From Candidatus Krumholzibacteriota bacterium (GTDB taxonomy: Bacteria; Krumholzibacteriota; Krumholzibacteriia; Krumholzibacteriales; Krumholzibacteriaceae): a DNA stretch of 38,135 nucleotides. Under the pieces are notes generated by a model that searched no databases, had not been told where the DNA came from, and worked only from the letters and a program-made list of their open reading frames with translations. Positions 14,268 through 23,518 of the stretch are shown here, in pieces; positions within the stretch are counted from its first letter, which is position 1, and each line of letters begins with the position of its first letter. The position numbers were made by a program, and so were the translations under genes. The stretch covers positions 1 to 38,135 of the forward strand of contig JAFGPI010000006.1 of NCBI GenBank assembly GCA_016926065.1, in the 5' to 3' direction.

Positions 14268-17200
14268 ATGACTAGAAGGTCACTGGCGATAATACCGTTG
14301 GCGATGTTATGCCTGTACACGGCAGCGTTCGCCGATACCCGGAATATCGCCCTCACTTTCGATCAGGATTCGCTGGTTTTCAGCCAGGTAGTGGACGGCC
14401 TCGATACCTTCGACGTGGTGGAGTACCGGGGGTACATTTTTACTACCCTGATCGGGGAGCCCCAGCTGCCCCAGGGTAACATCCATGTGCTGGTGGACAC
14501 CGGGGCGGTAATAATCGATTCGGTGGTGGTGACCTATTTCGACACCGATACCCTTCCCGGCAAATATTACCTCTGGCCCGTGCAACCGCCCGATAGCACC
14601 CCCGGAACCGGTCCGGAGATCGATTTCACCAAACCGGACCCCCGGGTCTATGGCTCCACCGCCGCCTACCCGGAGGATTTGCTGGATTACGCTCACCAGG
14701 GATACCTGGCGGGAACTTGCCTGGCCGGAATGCTGGCTCATCCCCTGCAATATCTTCCGGACGATAGTCTGTTGATCTTTCACAACAGTGTCGATTTTAC
14801 CGTTTATTACCACCAGGGAGGGGTAGCCCCCGCTCTTTTCGCCTGGAGGTCTGATTTGATTAAATGGCTTATCGAGTGGTTGCTTAGCAAGCTGGTGATC
14901 AATCCGGGGGATATGGTTCCCGATCCCCGCTACGCCGGGGAATTCGACTATGTGATAATAACCAACGAAACCCTCAGTCCCAATTTTCAAAAGTTGATAG
15001 AATGGAAGACCAAGAAGGGCGTCAATGCCTTCATTAAAACCACCAACGAGATAATTGTCGAGTACACCGGTGACGACGATCAGGAGAAAATCCGGAATTA
15101 CATCATTGACGCCTACCGTGCCGGAGTGAGCTGGTTCCTGCTGGGAGGGGATGTGAGCGTGATCCCGGAGAGGGAGTGTCACCTGGATATATTCGGCTTA
15201 TCGGTCGATATCCCCTGCGATCTCTACTATTCCGATCTGGATGGCGATTGGGACGGCGACGGAGATGGCGTGTACGGAGAGCCGGACGATGGTGTCGATA
15301 TGTATCCGGATGTTTTCGTGGGCCGGGCCCCGGTGGAGACGGCGGCGGAGGTGAACGTTTTCGTCAACAAGGTGGTGGATTATGAGAGGTGGCCGCCGCT
15401 GACCGATTATCCGCTGGAGATGCTGATGATGGGATTCGACCTGGACACCAGGACCTTTTCCGAGGAAACCAAGGATTATATCGACACCCACTGCGTGCCG
15501 GCCCGCTTCGATCCGATCACCAAGCGGTATGAAGGAGTCACCAAGCAGTCCTGCCTGGACGCGCTGGATGACGGTCATAACCTGGTCAATCACTCGGGCC
15601 ACTGCAATTACAGTGTGATGGGAACCTCGGGCGGTAACCTCACCCTCACCGATGTCGACAATCTGGTGAACGGCGACCGCCAGTCGGTTCTTTATTCGGT
15701 GGGCTGCATGGCGGCCGGATTCGACTGGAGCGGGGGAGATTGCATCGCGGAGCATTTTCTCCAGAATGCGGGTGGGGGCGCGGTGGCCTTCGTGGGCAAT
15801 TCCCGCTACGGGCTCTATACTTCCGGAGAAAACCCCTGGATCAGCCGCTCGGCGGCTTACGATATAAGTTATTTCAAATCCCTGCTGGCCCACCGGGTGG
15901 TCCACAGCGGCCAGACCCTGGCGCGCTCCAAGACCGAATATGTGATCACCGCCGGATCGGATGATGCCTACAGATTCACCATGTACGCCCTCAACCTGCT
16001 CGGTGATCCGGAGATGCCGATCTGGACCGATGATTTTAATACCTTCGACGTAACCGAGCAAACCCTGCAGGTGCCGGTGGGAGTGGGGACCTCCTTCCAG
16101 ATTGCGGTGGATGATCAGGGAGGCTCTCCGGTAAACGATGCCTTTGTCTGCCTCTCGGGGTGCGGGGTGTACGAGACCGGATTTACCAATGGTTCGGGAC
16201 AATTTTCCCGGACCGTAAATCCCACCGGCTACGGACACATCAGCGTTACCATCACCAAGCCGGACTTCCTGCCCTACGTCAGTTACTCCAAGGCCTGCAA
16301 CGGTTATGAGGATGTTATCATACGGGATTGCGTGGGGGATGACGGCCGGATGCCCTCCTGGGACGTAAACCATAACGACAAGTACGAATATGGAGATCCC
16401 GACCGGGGTTACTGGAACAGCCCCGATATCCTGATCGATAACGATCTCGACGGCATCCCGGGGGAGCCGGGAGAGGATAGCCCCGTACCGGGTAAGATCA
16501 ATCACGTCTATGCCTACGTCAAGAATATCGGAACCGCCGCCGCCACGGCGGTAACGGTGGAGTTCTGGTGGGCCGATTACGGATTGGGAAGCCCGGTGTG
16601 GGGAGAGGATTTTCACCTTATCGGTTCCTACGTGATCCCTTACCTGGGGGTGGGAGAAACCGACACCGCCCATTGGGTGACTTGGGATGTTTCCCTGGGC
16701 CAGCCCCGGCACACCTGTATCTGGGTGACCATATATTGCGCCACCGATCCCATAGTAAGGCACAATGCCGGCTGGGAAAACAACATCGGCTGGAGGAATT
16801 ACGCCATTGAGACCCTGACCGAGACGGGAGGAGGGGATTATGAGGTGGTGGTGGATTTCAAGGTCTGCAATCCGGATAGCGTGCACGGACACGACGTTTG
16901 CTTCGGCCTGCACCTCGAGGATTGGCCCGGCTGGTCCCTGGAGGTGAGCTCGGCGGATCCCGATTTCACTCAGCTTGGCTCCACCGAGTTCCTATTCGCT
17001 TCGGTCGATCCCGGAGAGAGAAAGGATGCCCAACTCACCGTTACCGCTGCGGCGGGAACGGAAAACGATTCCGGGATAGTGCATCTGGCCGGCACCATCG
17101 AGGGTGAGCCGATCGTGGGAGCGTCCCTGGAGATACTACCTCCCTCGATCACCGGGGTGGATGATTCTCATCCCCAGGGCAAGATCCCCGCAGTCAGCTC

Positions 17201-17453
17201 CCTGGCTCAGAACTATCCCAATCCGTTCAATCCCGTGACCCAGATCAAATACCAACTGGCGCGCGATTGCCACGTAAGGCTGGAGGTTTTCAACATCCTG
17301 GGGCAGAAGGTGGCAATCCTGGTTGACGAGCGGCAGGAAGCGGGTTACAAAACGATTAGCTGGAACGCCGGTTCACTGTCCAGCGGGATCTATTTCTACC
17401 GCCTGCGGGCCGGGGATTTCCGACAAACCCGTAAGATGGTATTGCTGAAGTAA
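14268..17453 (+). CDS. Secreted gingipain-like C25 peptidase with T9SS-type sorting domain
   Basis: The 1061-residue protein has a signal peptide (cut after AAFA, about residue 22), a propeptide-like region to about 215, and a C25 catalytic domain. The likely catalytic His is residue 445 in VNHSGHCNY, and the nucleophile is Cys480 in LYSVGCMAAGF, followed by AEHFLQNAGGGAVAFVGNSR. Then come Ig/CARDB-like beta domains (about 600-960). The last 80 residues form a Por-type C-terminal sorting domain: NYPNPFNPVTQIKYQL, VRLEVFNILGQKV, LSSGIYFYRLRAG and a final MVLLK. It should be a cysteine endopeptidase passed through the outer membrane and attached outside. AAGGAGG precedes the ATG. No T9SS machinery gene is in the window. 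Confidence 0.92.
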   Translation: MTRRSLAIIPLAMLCLYTAAFADTRNIALTFDQDSLVFSQVVDGLDTFDVVEYRGYIFTTLIGEPQLPQGNIHVLVDTGAVIIDSVVVTYFDTDTLPGKYYLWPVQPPDSTPGTGPEIDFTKPDPRVYGSTAAYPEDLLDYAHQGYLAGTCLAGMLAHPLQYLPDDSLLIFHNSVDFTVYYHQGGVAPALFAWRSDLIKWLIEWLLSKLVINPGDMVPDPRYAGEFDYVIITNETLSPNFQKLIEWKTKKGVNAFIKTTNEIIVEYTGDDDQEKIRNYIIDAYRAGVSWFLLGGDVSVIPERECHLDIFGLSVDIPCDLYYSDLDGDWDGDGDGVYGEPDDGVDMYPDVFVGRAPVETAAEVNVFVNKVVDYERWPPLTDYPLEMLMMGFDLDTRTFSEETKDYIDTHCVPARFDPITKRYEGVTKQSCLDALDDGHNLVNHSGHCNYSVMGTSGGNLTLTDVDNLVNGDRQSVLYSVGCMAAGFDWSGGDCIAEHFLQNAGGGAVAFVGNSRYGLYTSGENPWISRSAAYDISYFKSLLAHRVVHSGQTLARSKTEYVITAGSDDAYRFTMYALNLLGDPEMPIWTDDFNTFDVTEQTLQVPVGVGTSFQIAVDDQGGSPVNDAFVCLSGCGVYETGFTNGSGQFSRTVNPTGYGHISVTITKPDFLPYVSYSKACNGYEDVIIRDCVGDDGRMPSWDVNHNDKYEYGDPDRGYWNSPDILIDNDLDGIPGEPGEDSPVPGKINHVYAYVKNIGTAAATAVTVEFWWADYGLGSPVWGEDFHLIGSYVIPYLGVGETDTAHWVTWDVSLGQPRHTCIWVTIYCATDPIVRHNAGWENNIGWRNYAIETLTETGGGDYEVVVDFKVCNPDSVHGHDVCFGLHLEDWPGWSLEVSSADPDFTQLGSTEFLFASVDPGERKDAQLTVTAAAGTENDSGIVHLAGTIEGEPIVGASLEILPPSITGVDDSHPQGKIPAVSSLAQNYPNPFNPVTQIKYQLARDCHVRLEVFNILGQKVAILVDERQEAGYKTISWNAGSLSSGIYFYRLRAGDFRQTRKMVLLK

Positions 17454-17759
17454 TTCGAGGGCTGCAACCGGATCAAAGGCGTCCGGTAGGTGCCTCTCTG
17501 GATTTAAACCGGCTTTATGCAGCCCGTCCGTCCCAGTTGTTGGAGACTGAGGATACACCCCGGGCAGCTCTTGGCCGCGGGGCCCCGCCGGCCTCCCCGC
17601 GTTGCGCCGGGTAGATACTTACGGCCGGTTTTATAAAAGGTGCTTAAAATAATCGCCCCCTTATGGTATAAAGCGAAGTTGAAACGCCCGGGGGCGGATT
17701 TTCCGCGGCCGGGACGGATTTATACATTAGACGCGCGCTCGGGCGGACGGATAGTATGC
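17454..17759. other. Intergenic region upstream of the PP2C phosphatase
   Basis: This 306-bp region contains several GC-rich imperfect inverted repeats (17560-17635) without a T-run, then the promoter at 17644-17672. The open frame of the next gene extends back to 17640, but its first 40 codons lack a ribosome site and overlap the promoter, so I treat them as leader. Confidence 0.55.
17644..17672 (+). promoter_or_regulatory. Promoter of the PP2C phosphatase gene
   Basis: TTAAAA (17644-17649), 17 bases and TATAAA (17667-17672), with an extended -10 (TGGTATAAA). The start would be near 17679, about 80 bases before the ATG at 17760. Confidence 0.6.
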
Positions 17760-20276
17760 ATGACGAATAAAATTTTATCCCGGCTGGTCATTATTCTCGG
17801 TTTCCTGTTGCTGGCGATCTCCCTCCTGTTCTACACGCAGGAGACCTTGCGCACCCTGAATTGGAAGTCCACCGGGAATATGGAGAGCGATATCTCCCTG
17901 GGCCCGGATTACGAAATGGTATTTTCCCGGATCGACACCCTGGATTTTGCCTCCTCTCCCTATCCGGCCCGGGGTGATACGTTGATCCAGCTCGCCGATT
18001 CACTGGCCACCCTCACTTTTTTGCTGGAAGAGCTGCATACTCATCACCCGGGATATGAAATCCCCCTCGCTTACCGGCATGGGGACGACACCCTGCGTAC
18101 GGTGGTGGTGGCCAGGGAGGTAACTTCCTTCGATTTTATCTCCATGGCGGTGTTGCATCTACTCCGGGTGCTGACCGGATTGCTCTTCATCGGAGTGGGG
18201 CTGTGGGCGAACGTCAGGAGGCCGGAATCGGGAGCGGTCAGGGCCCTGGCCATGTTCTGTTTCTCCATGGCGGCCTTGATGGCGGCCGCCATCAACATGG
18301 GCATTCATAGTGTCGAGACCTTCGAGATACCTTACGTGGAATTTATCCAGAGGATACTGCGCTGGCCGGTACTGTTCGTGGGGGCTTTCTGGCTGAACCT
18401 CCAGCTGCTCTTTCCCCAACCGCGGAAGTTCGTGAAAAACCATCCCCTGTCCGCCTACCTGCTCTGCTACCTCTTGCCCTTCCTGGTATTGATCGTGTCC
18501 TTCCTTCACTACCTGCTAATCTTTGCCATAGTGACGCCCGCTATGATAGTTCTGCAGCTGCTCGCCGGTTTCATTCTGCTGGGAACTTACAACCGGAGTA
18601 CGCGGGACAATCTGCAGCGCAGGCAAACCAGGCTGGTTCTGTGGGGAACGGGAAGCGGATTGTCCGGAATGGTGATTTTTATTCTGCTCGCCACGCTGGC
18701 CCGGGGATGGTTATCCCGGCAGTCGGAAACACTCGTAATGGGGATAATCATCCTGGTCTTTCTGGGCCTTCTGCTCTCTCCCCTTTCCTTCGCCTACGCC
18801 TTCGGGCGTTACCGCCTGCTGGAGGTGGAGGGAAAGATAAAGCGGGGTACCCGCTACGCGGTGGTGACGGTCTTTCTGCTGGCCGCCTTTTTCGCTCTGG
18901 TATTTTTTATCAGCGAAGCGCTGCTCAGCCGGGTAAATGTCGGGAGCCGGGCGTTGCTGCCCACCGCCACCCTGCTGATGGCCATCGGTTTCACTCCGGC
19001 CCAAAGAAGGATCCAGAACCTGCTGGAAAGGAAGATATATCCGGAACGCAGTCGGTTGAAGCAGATGCTGAAAGATTTTCTCTCCAGCGCCCTGGTGATA
19101 TCGGAAAAGCACGCGTTCTGGATCGGACTGGAAGGCCAATTCCGCGAGGCCCTGAAGGTCGAACTGGTCTATCCCGTGCTGCGGGTCAAGGCCCAGGAGA
19201 GCTTGCAGCACTGGAGCGGGGAGGATACTCCATTTGAGAGGGAGAGTCCTTTCAGCCAGGCCCTGTTCGGATTGCAGAACCGTCCCTTGATGGTCGACGA
19301 GATTCTGGCCGGGGATAAGATAGCCATCGCTCCCCCGGAAAGGAAATGGCTGACCGATAAAAAGATAGCCCTGGTGCTGCCGCTGGTCAGCCGGGGAAAA
19401 TTGATCGGATTCCTGGCCCTGGGGCATAAGACCGATCGAAACGATTTCGAGAGCGCCGACATAGAGCTGCTCGGTTCCCTTTCCTTCCAGGTGGCGATGG
19501 CCAGCGAGAATATCGTGCTGCTGGAAGAGAACCTGGAAAAGCAAAGAATGGAGGATGAGCTCAACATGGCCCGCACGGTGCAGGAAGGCCTCCTCCCCCG
19601 GGTAATTCCCCAAACCCCCGGCCTGGAGGTGGCGGGAAAGAGCGAATCCTGCCTGGAGATCGCGGGCGACTACTATGACGTGATAAATCTAGACGACCGG
19701 CGCACCGTCCTGGCCATCGGAGATGTTTCGGGCAAGGGGGCGGGAGCGGCCCTGCTCATGTCCAACCTGCAGGCTTCCATCCGCACCGCGGTGAGGATCG
19801 GTTCCGACCTGAAAACGATAGTGGGCCAGATCAACGATCTGATCTTCCACAACACCCAGGCCCATCAGTTCATCACTTTTTTCGTGGGGATATTTGATAA
19901 AAGGAGTATGACCTTCAGCTACGTTAACGCCGGGCACAATCCCCCCCTGGTGATCGGCCGGGACGGCCGGATCACCCGGCTGGTGTGCGGTGGATTGATC
20001 CTGGGCGCCATGGCGGAGATCGCGTACCAGCTGGATACGGTGAAGCTGCCAGGCGGCGACCTGATATTCCTCTATACCGACGGGCTCAGCGAGGCCATAA
20101 ATCCCCGGGAAGAAATGTTTGCCGAAGCGGGAGTGGAGAGGTTCCTGCTGGCCCACCGGGAGCTTTCTCCCGTGCGCCTGCTGGAAGAGCTGGAAGCGGA
20201 GATAAACAGGTTCGTGGAGGGAAAGCGGCTGGAGGACGATCTCACCCTGCTGGCGGTGAGGGTTCTGGATGGTTAG
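17760..20276 (+). CDS. Membrane-bound PP2C (SpoIIE/RsbU-type) protein phosphatase
   Basis: The 838-residue protein has an N-terminal membrane helix (about 8-25) and an exported loop to about 125. A block of six to eight helices follows (about 125-400), then a GAF-like domain (about 430-600), a short coiled linker and a C-terminal SpoIIE phosphatase domain. Metal-site motifs are intact: EIAGDYYDV, AIGDVSGKGAGAALLMS, LIFLYTDGLSEA and LEDDLTLLAVRV. Such enzymes dephosphorylate Ser/Thr on anti-sigma antagonists or similar partners, usually in response to a signal sensed by the N-terminal part. No anti-sigma or antagonist gene is adjacent. The start at 17760 opens directly into the first helix. 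The flippase gene follows after 113 bp without a terminator, so they may be co-transcribed. Confidence 0.9.
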   Translation: MTNKILSRLVIILGFLLLAISLLFYTQETLRTLNWKSTGNMESDISLGPDYEMVFSRIDTLDFASSPYPARGDTLIQLADSLATLTFLLEELHTHHPGYEIPLAYRHGDDTLRTVVVAREVTSFDFISMAVLHLLRVLTGLLFIGVGLWANVRRPESGAVRALAMFCFSMAALMAAAINMGIHSVETFEIPYVEFIQRILRWPVLFVGAFWLNLQLLFPQPRKFVKNHPLSAYLLCYLLPFLVLIVSFLHYLLIFAIVTPAMIVLQLLAGFILLGTYNRSTRDNLQRRQTRLVLWGTGSGLSGMVIFILLATLARGWLSRQSETLVMGIIILVFLGLLLSPLSFAYAFGRYRLLEVEGKIKRGTRYAVVTVFLLAAFFALVFFISEALLSRVNVGSRALLPTATLLMAIGFTPAQRRIQNLLERKIYPERSRLKQMLKDFLSSALVISEKHAFWIGLEGQFREALKVELVYPVLRVKAQESLQHWSGEDTPFERESPFSQALFGLQNRPLMVDEILAGDKIAIAPPERKWLTDKKIALVLPLVSRGKLIGFLALGHKTDRNDFESADIELLGSLSFQVAMASENIVLLEENLEKQRMEDELNMARTVQEGLLPRVIPQTPGLEVAGKSESCLEIAGDYYDVINLDDRRTVLAIGDVSGKGAGAALLMSNLQASIRTAVRIGSDLKTIVGQINDLIFHNTQAHQFITFFVGIFDKRSMTFSYVNAGHNPPLVIGRDGRITRLVCGGLILGAMAEIAYQLDTVKLPGGDLIFLYTDGLSEAINPREEMFAEAGVERFLLAHRELSPVRLLEELEAEINRFVEGKRLEDDLTLLAVRVLDG

Positions 20277-20389
20277 GCGATCCGGTTTTCTCTCCGCCTG
20301 GGCGGTGTCCGGTGAGGGGAGGCCGGTGGATTATCTTGCCCCGGTGGGAAAGGCCCTGATCGGAGGGCGGGGCGGACCGGTCGTTAATT

Positions 20390-21826
20390 ATGAAGCTAAT
20401 AAAAAATTCAATAGTCTACAGTATCGTGCTGATCCTGAAAAACGGCATCGGATTCCTCCTTCTCCCCCTCTACACGGTCTATCTTACCACCGCCGAATAC
20501 GGCATGGTAAGCCTTATAACCTCCCTGGTTCAGTTCGTGAGTATTTTCGTCCTCCTCTCCTTAAACGGCGCCGGGATGAGGTACCACTATGAGTTCAAGC
20601 ACCAGCTTGAAAAACGGCGCACGCTGTGGGGCACGGTTTACTCCACGGTCCTGTTGAACGCGATTCTGTTCGCCCTGATATTCAGCCTGGGGCACAGGTA
20701 CCTGCTGGAGCCTTTCCTGGGCAATATCCCTTTCTATCCCTACCTGCTGGCCGGTATCCTGACCTGTGTTTTCCAGGCCGGTTACCAGATTTATCAAACC
20801 TATCTCAAGGCCGAACAACTGGGAAAGGACTCCGGGATTCTGGACCTGAGCCATTTCCTCTTCAACCTGGTGCTGACCGTGGTGCTGGTGGTGGCCTTTG
20901 ATTTGAAGGTGATGGGGGTGATTTTCGCCCTGCTGATCGCCAACGCGGTCTTCGGTCTCATTTCCTTCCTGATGTTCCGCTCGAAAATCAAGCTGGGAAT
21001 CGACCGCCGGCAGCTCGGCGTCAGCCTCAGGTATTCCCTGCCCCTTCTGCCCCATGCCCTGGCCGGATGGATGATGACCCTCATCGACCGGATTTTTTTG
21101 AATAACCTGGCGGATATATCGGAGGTGGGCATCTATACCATCGGATTCCAGGTGGCCAACATAATACATGTTTTTATGGTGACGATCAATCAGGCGTACA
21201 GTCCCTGGTTTTTCGAGAAGAGTACCGAGGGGGAGGAGGGGAGAAAGAAGATCCGGGAGTACGCGGAGGTTTTCGTGCTCTTCTTCTCGGTGGTGGGCTT
21301 GGGATGCGTCTACTTCTCCCCGGAAGTCCTCCGGTTGATCACCACCAAAAGTTATCACGCCGGCTGGGTGGTGACTCCTTTCCTGGTTTACGCTTTTGTG
21401 TCCCGCAGCGTCTATTACATGGTGATCGGTCCGGTATTTCTTAAAAGGACCTCGCTGGTGTCGATTATCACCTTCTCCGGGGCCTTGCTGAACACGGGGT
21501 TAAACGCCTTGCTGGTGGGACCCTATGGAAAGGTGGGCGCCGCGGTGGCGAGTTTGATCGCCATGTTCGTTACCAGCGTGATGGCGGTGATTCTCTCCCG
21601 GAAGGTTAACGATTTCGGGTACCGCTGGGGCCGGATGTATCTATTCGTCCTGGGGGGATTCGCCCTTTCCCTGGTGGTGTTCCTGTCCGGCTCCCTGGGC
21701 GCGTTCCAGGTGGCGCTGCTGAAGATCGCGATCATGCTGGTGATCCTGACCGTGCTTTATATTATATACGCGCGGCGGCTGAAAGGCATCTATTTGATAT
21801 GGAGGGATAGAGGAGCGGAGGGCTGA
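20390..21826 (+). CDS. Polysaccharide/oligosaccharide flippase (Wzx/MATE-like)
   Basis: The 478-residue protein consists of about twelve to fourteen membrane helices. It starts with the pattern usual for the polysaccharide transport family: a short basic N-terminus, an uninterrupted first helix, PLYTVYLTTAEYG and FVLLSLNGAGMRYHYE. It should turn lipid-linked oligosaccharide units from the cytoplasmic to the outer face of the inner membrane. There is no good ribosome-binding sequence before the ATG. It is followed by a glycosyltransferase and the relic of an SGNH hydrolase, an arrangement typical of surface glycan loci. No Wzy polymerase was found in the window. Confidence 0.88.
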   Translation: MKLIKNSIVYSIVLILKNGIGFLLLPLYTVYLTTAEYGMVSLITSLVQFVSIFVLLSLNGAGMRYHYEFKHQLEKRRTLWGTVYSTVLLNAILFALIFSLGHRYLLEPFLGNIPFYPYLLAGILTCVFQAGYQIYQTYLKAEQLGKDSGILDLSHFLFNLVLTVVLVVAFDLKVMGVIFALLIANAVFGLISFLMFRSKIKLGIDRRQLGVSLRYSLPLLPHALAGWMMTLIDRIFLNNLADISEVGIYTIGFQVANIIHVFMVTINQAYSPWFFEKSTEGEEGRKKIREYAEVFVLFFSVVGLGCVYFSPEVLRLITTKSYHAGWVVTPFLVYAFVSRSVYYMVIGPVFLKRTSLVSIITFSGALLNTGLNALLVGPYGKVGAAVASLIAMFVTSVMAVILSRKVNDFGYRWGRMYLFVLGGFALSLVVFLSGSLGAFQVALLKIAIMLVILTVLYIIYARRLKGIYLIWRDRGAEG

Positions 21827-21907
21827 GCGCCCTTCCGGGGAGAGGGGCGTGGTGAACGCTCTCCCGGCGGAAAAAAGTAATCGGCGCGAAAATATTCGCC
21901 CCTGGCC

Positions 21908-22981
21908 ATGATGGATAAAAAGAAGATAAGAATACTATTCTTCGCCAATGCCAACACCTCCCGCATGGTGCCCCAGGACCTTAACGCCAGGGATATAACA
22001 GCCCGCCTGGGCGAGCCCTTCGATATCTATATTTTCAATCACGGAGAGGGGGAGGTGGATCCCAAGTGCGTGAAGGAAAACGTCACTCTCATCGACCGGA
22101 ACGGCAGGGGAGGAGCGCTGAGGGCCCTGTATTACATTTTTCTTAAAAGGATGGATTATCATTTCTATATCCGTTCCTATCAGAATCGATCTTACTGGTG
22201 GGTAAAGAGGTTGTGTCTGAATAGAGCCAAGACCGTCCATCATGTAGAGATCATCCTGCCCTATCCGGCGGGCGAGGCCTACCGCAGGAGAGCGCGCCGC
22301 AACGCCCTCAATTCCGACTATGTCTTCGGTCTGACCGATATGATCATAGAGACCGTTAGACGGGAATTCGGCATAGCGGAGGTGGGCAAGATCCCGGTCG
22401 GCGTGGACACGGAAATATTCCGTCCCCGGGAGGTGGAAAGAGAGAATGACCGCCCGCGGGTCATCTGCGTGGGAACGCTCTCGGAGCGAAAGCGCCCGCT
22501 GTTTTTCGTGGAAACCGCGGCCCGTTTTCCCGGGGCCGATTTTCTGTGGGTGGGCGCGGGAAAACTGCGGGAGGAAGTTTTACAAACGGCCCGGAAGGGA
22601 AAGGTCGATAATTTCCGGCTTTTATCCCCCCTCCCCCACCCGGAGCTGTCCCGGGAGATGAATCGATCCGACATCCTGTTTCTGCCCTCCCGACACGAGG
22701 GCCTGCCCAAGGTGGTGCTGGAAGGGATGGCCTGCGGCCTGCCCGCCATCGCCTACGGCGATTACCGTCCGGAGCACGTTCAGAACGGCATATCCGGATA
22801 TATCGTGGCGAGCGATGAAGAGGCCCGGGAAAAGCTGGACCTGCTGCTGGCCGACCGGGAGCTGCGGATCAAGCTGGGGCGGGCAGCCGTGGAAAGGGCG
22901 CGCTATTTCAGCTGGGACAGGGTGGCGCGGGCGTGGAGTGAATTTCTCCTCAGCGGGAGATATCCGGACGATTTCCGTTAG
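21908..22981 (+). CDS. Family-4-type glycosyltransferase
   Basis: The 357-residue GT-B protein has an N-terminal domain starting KKIRILFFANANTSRM. The donor-binding domain has IPVGVDTEIFRP, VICVGTLSERKRPLFFVE, FLWVGAGKL and the GT4 motif FLPSRHEGLPKVVLEGMACG, with both glutamates of the E-x7-E type present. It should transfer a hexose-type sugar to the glycan exported by the neighbouring flippase. Two ATGs in tandem (21908, 21911) could start it; neither has a clear ribosome site, so coupling to the upstream gene (81-bp gap) is possible. Confidence 0.88.
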   Translation: MMDKKKIRILFFANANTSRMVPQDLNARDITARLGEPFDIYIFNHGEGEVDPKCVKENVTLIDRNGRGGALRALYYIFLKRMDYHFYIRSYQNRSYWWVKRLCLNRAKTVHHVEIILPYPAGEAYRRRARRNALNSDYVFGLTDMIIETVRREFGIAEVGKIPVGVDTEIFRPREVERENDRPRVICVGTLSERKRPLFFVETAARFPGADFLWVGAGKLREEVLQTARKGKVDNFRLLSPLPHPELSREMNRSDILFLPSRHEGLPKVVLEGMACGLPAIAYGDYRPEHVQNGISGYIVASDEEAREKLDLLLADRELRIKLGRAAVERARYFSWDRVARAWSEFLLSGRYPDDFR

Positions 22982-23024
22982 GGTCTGTTCGGATACCGGG
23001 CGCGTGATGGGTTCGGTCGGTTGT

Positions 23025-23038
23025 CGCCCGCGCGGGCG
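23025..23038. repeat. Perfect 14-bp GC palindrome
   Basis: CGCCCGCGCGGGCG lies between the glycosyltransferase stop and the SGNH relic. It could be a hairpin at the transcript end, but no T-run follows and the next ribosome site starts within a few bases. No other function can be read from it. Confidence 0.35.
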
Positions 23039-23056
23039 GATCTCCAGGAAGGGATC

Positions 23057-23507
23057 ATGGTCAAGAGAGACCCCAAGCTCGGGCATTCATTGATGCTTTC
23101 ATTGCTGGCGGTACTGTTCGTGCTGCTGCTGTTGGAGATGGGATTGCGGATCGCCTTTATGGGAGATTCCTTTACCACGGGTAACGGAGTGGCCATGGAT
23201 AAGACCTTTCCCCGCCTGCTGGAATCCAGCCTTTCCTAACGGGAGGGCGTTCCGGTGGAGACCTTGAACTTCGGGATCTGGGGCTCCGGAACCACAGATG
23301 GGGGGGAAGAACGTGCCCCGGCATTTCGATCTGGATATCCCCAACCGGATCTTGTCCCGGTGTTTGGAAGGTATCGATTTTATCGATCTGACCGAGGATT
23401 ACCGGGGCTACGATCCCCGGGAGATCTTCTATTTAGAAGGCCATTTCACCGAGCGGGGCCACCGGCTGGCGACCCGGGTGCTGACCGACAAATTGAAGTT
23501 GGAGTGA
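23057..23507 (+). pseudogene. Decayed SGNH/GDSL hydrolase gene
   Basis: Three separated pieces of an SGNH hydrolase remain in order. Piece 1 (23057-23236) has a ribosome site (GGAAGGGA), a membrane helix and the nucleophile block MGDSFTTGNGVAMDKTFPRL. It is ended by TAA at 23237. Piece 2 continues in the same frame after the stop: VPVETLNFGIWGSGTTD, the second conserved block. Piece 3, in another frame from about 23300 to 23507, gives the C-terminal block with CLEGIDFIDLTEDYRG and EGHFTERGHRLATRVL. The whole spans 150 codons, whereas membrane-anchored relatives have about 350-400. There are thus at least three lesions: missing residues between the helix and GDSF, a nonsense codon, and a large deletion with frameshift. 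Intact relatives modify glycans, for example by removing or adding acetyl groups, which fits this locus. Confidence 0.8.
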
Positions 23508-23518
23508 TGATCACCCGC

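Noticed and set aside
15198-16913. Minus-strand open frame of 571 codons
   Set aside because: It lies wholly antisense to the C25 peptidase, whose catalytic motifs and C-terminal domain are clear; there is no ribosome site and no recognisable domain.
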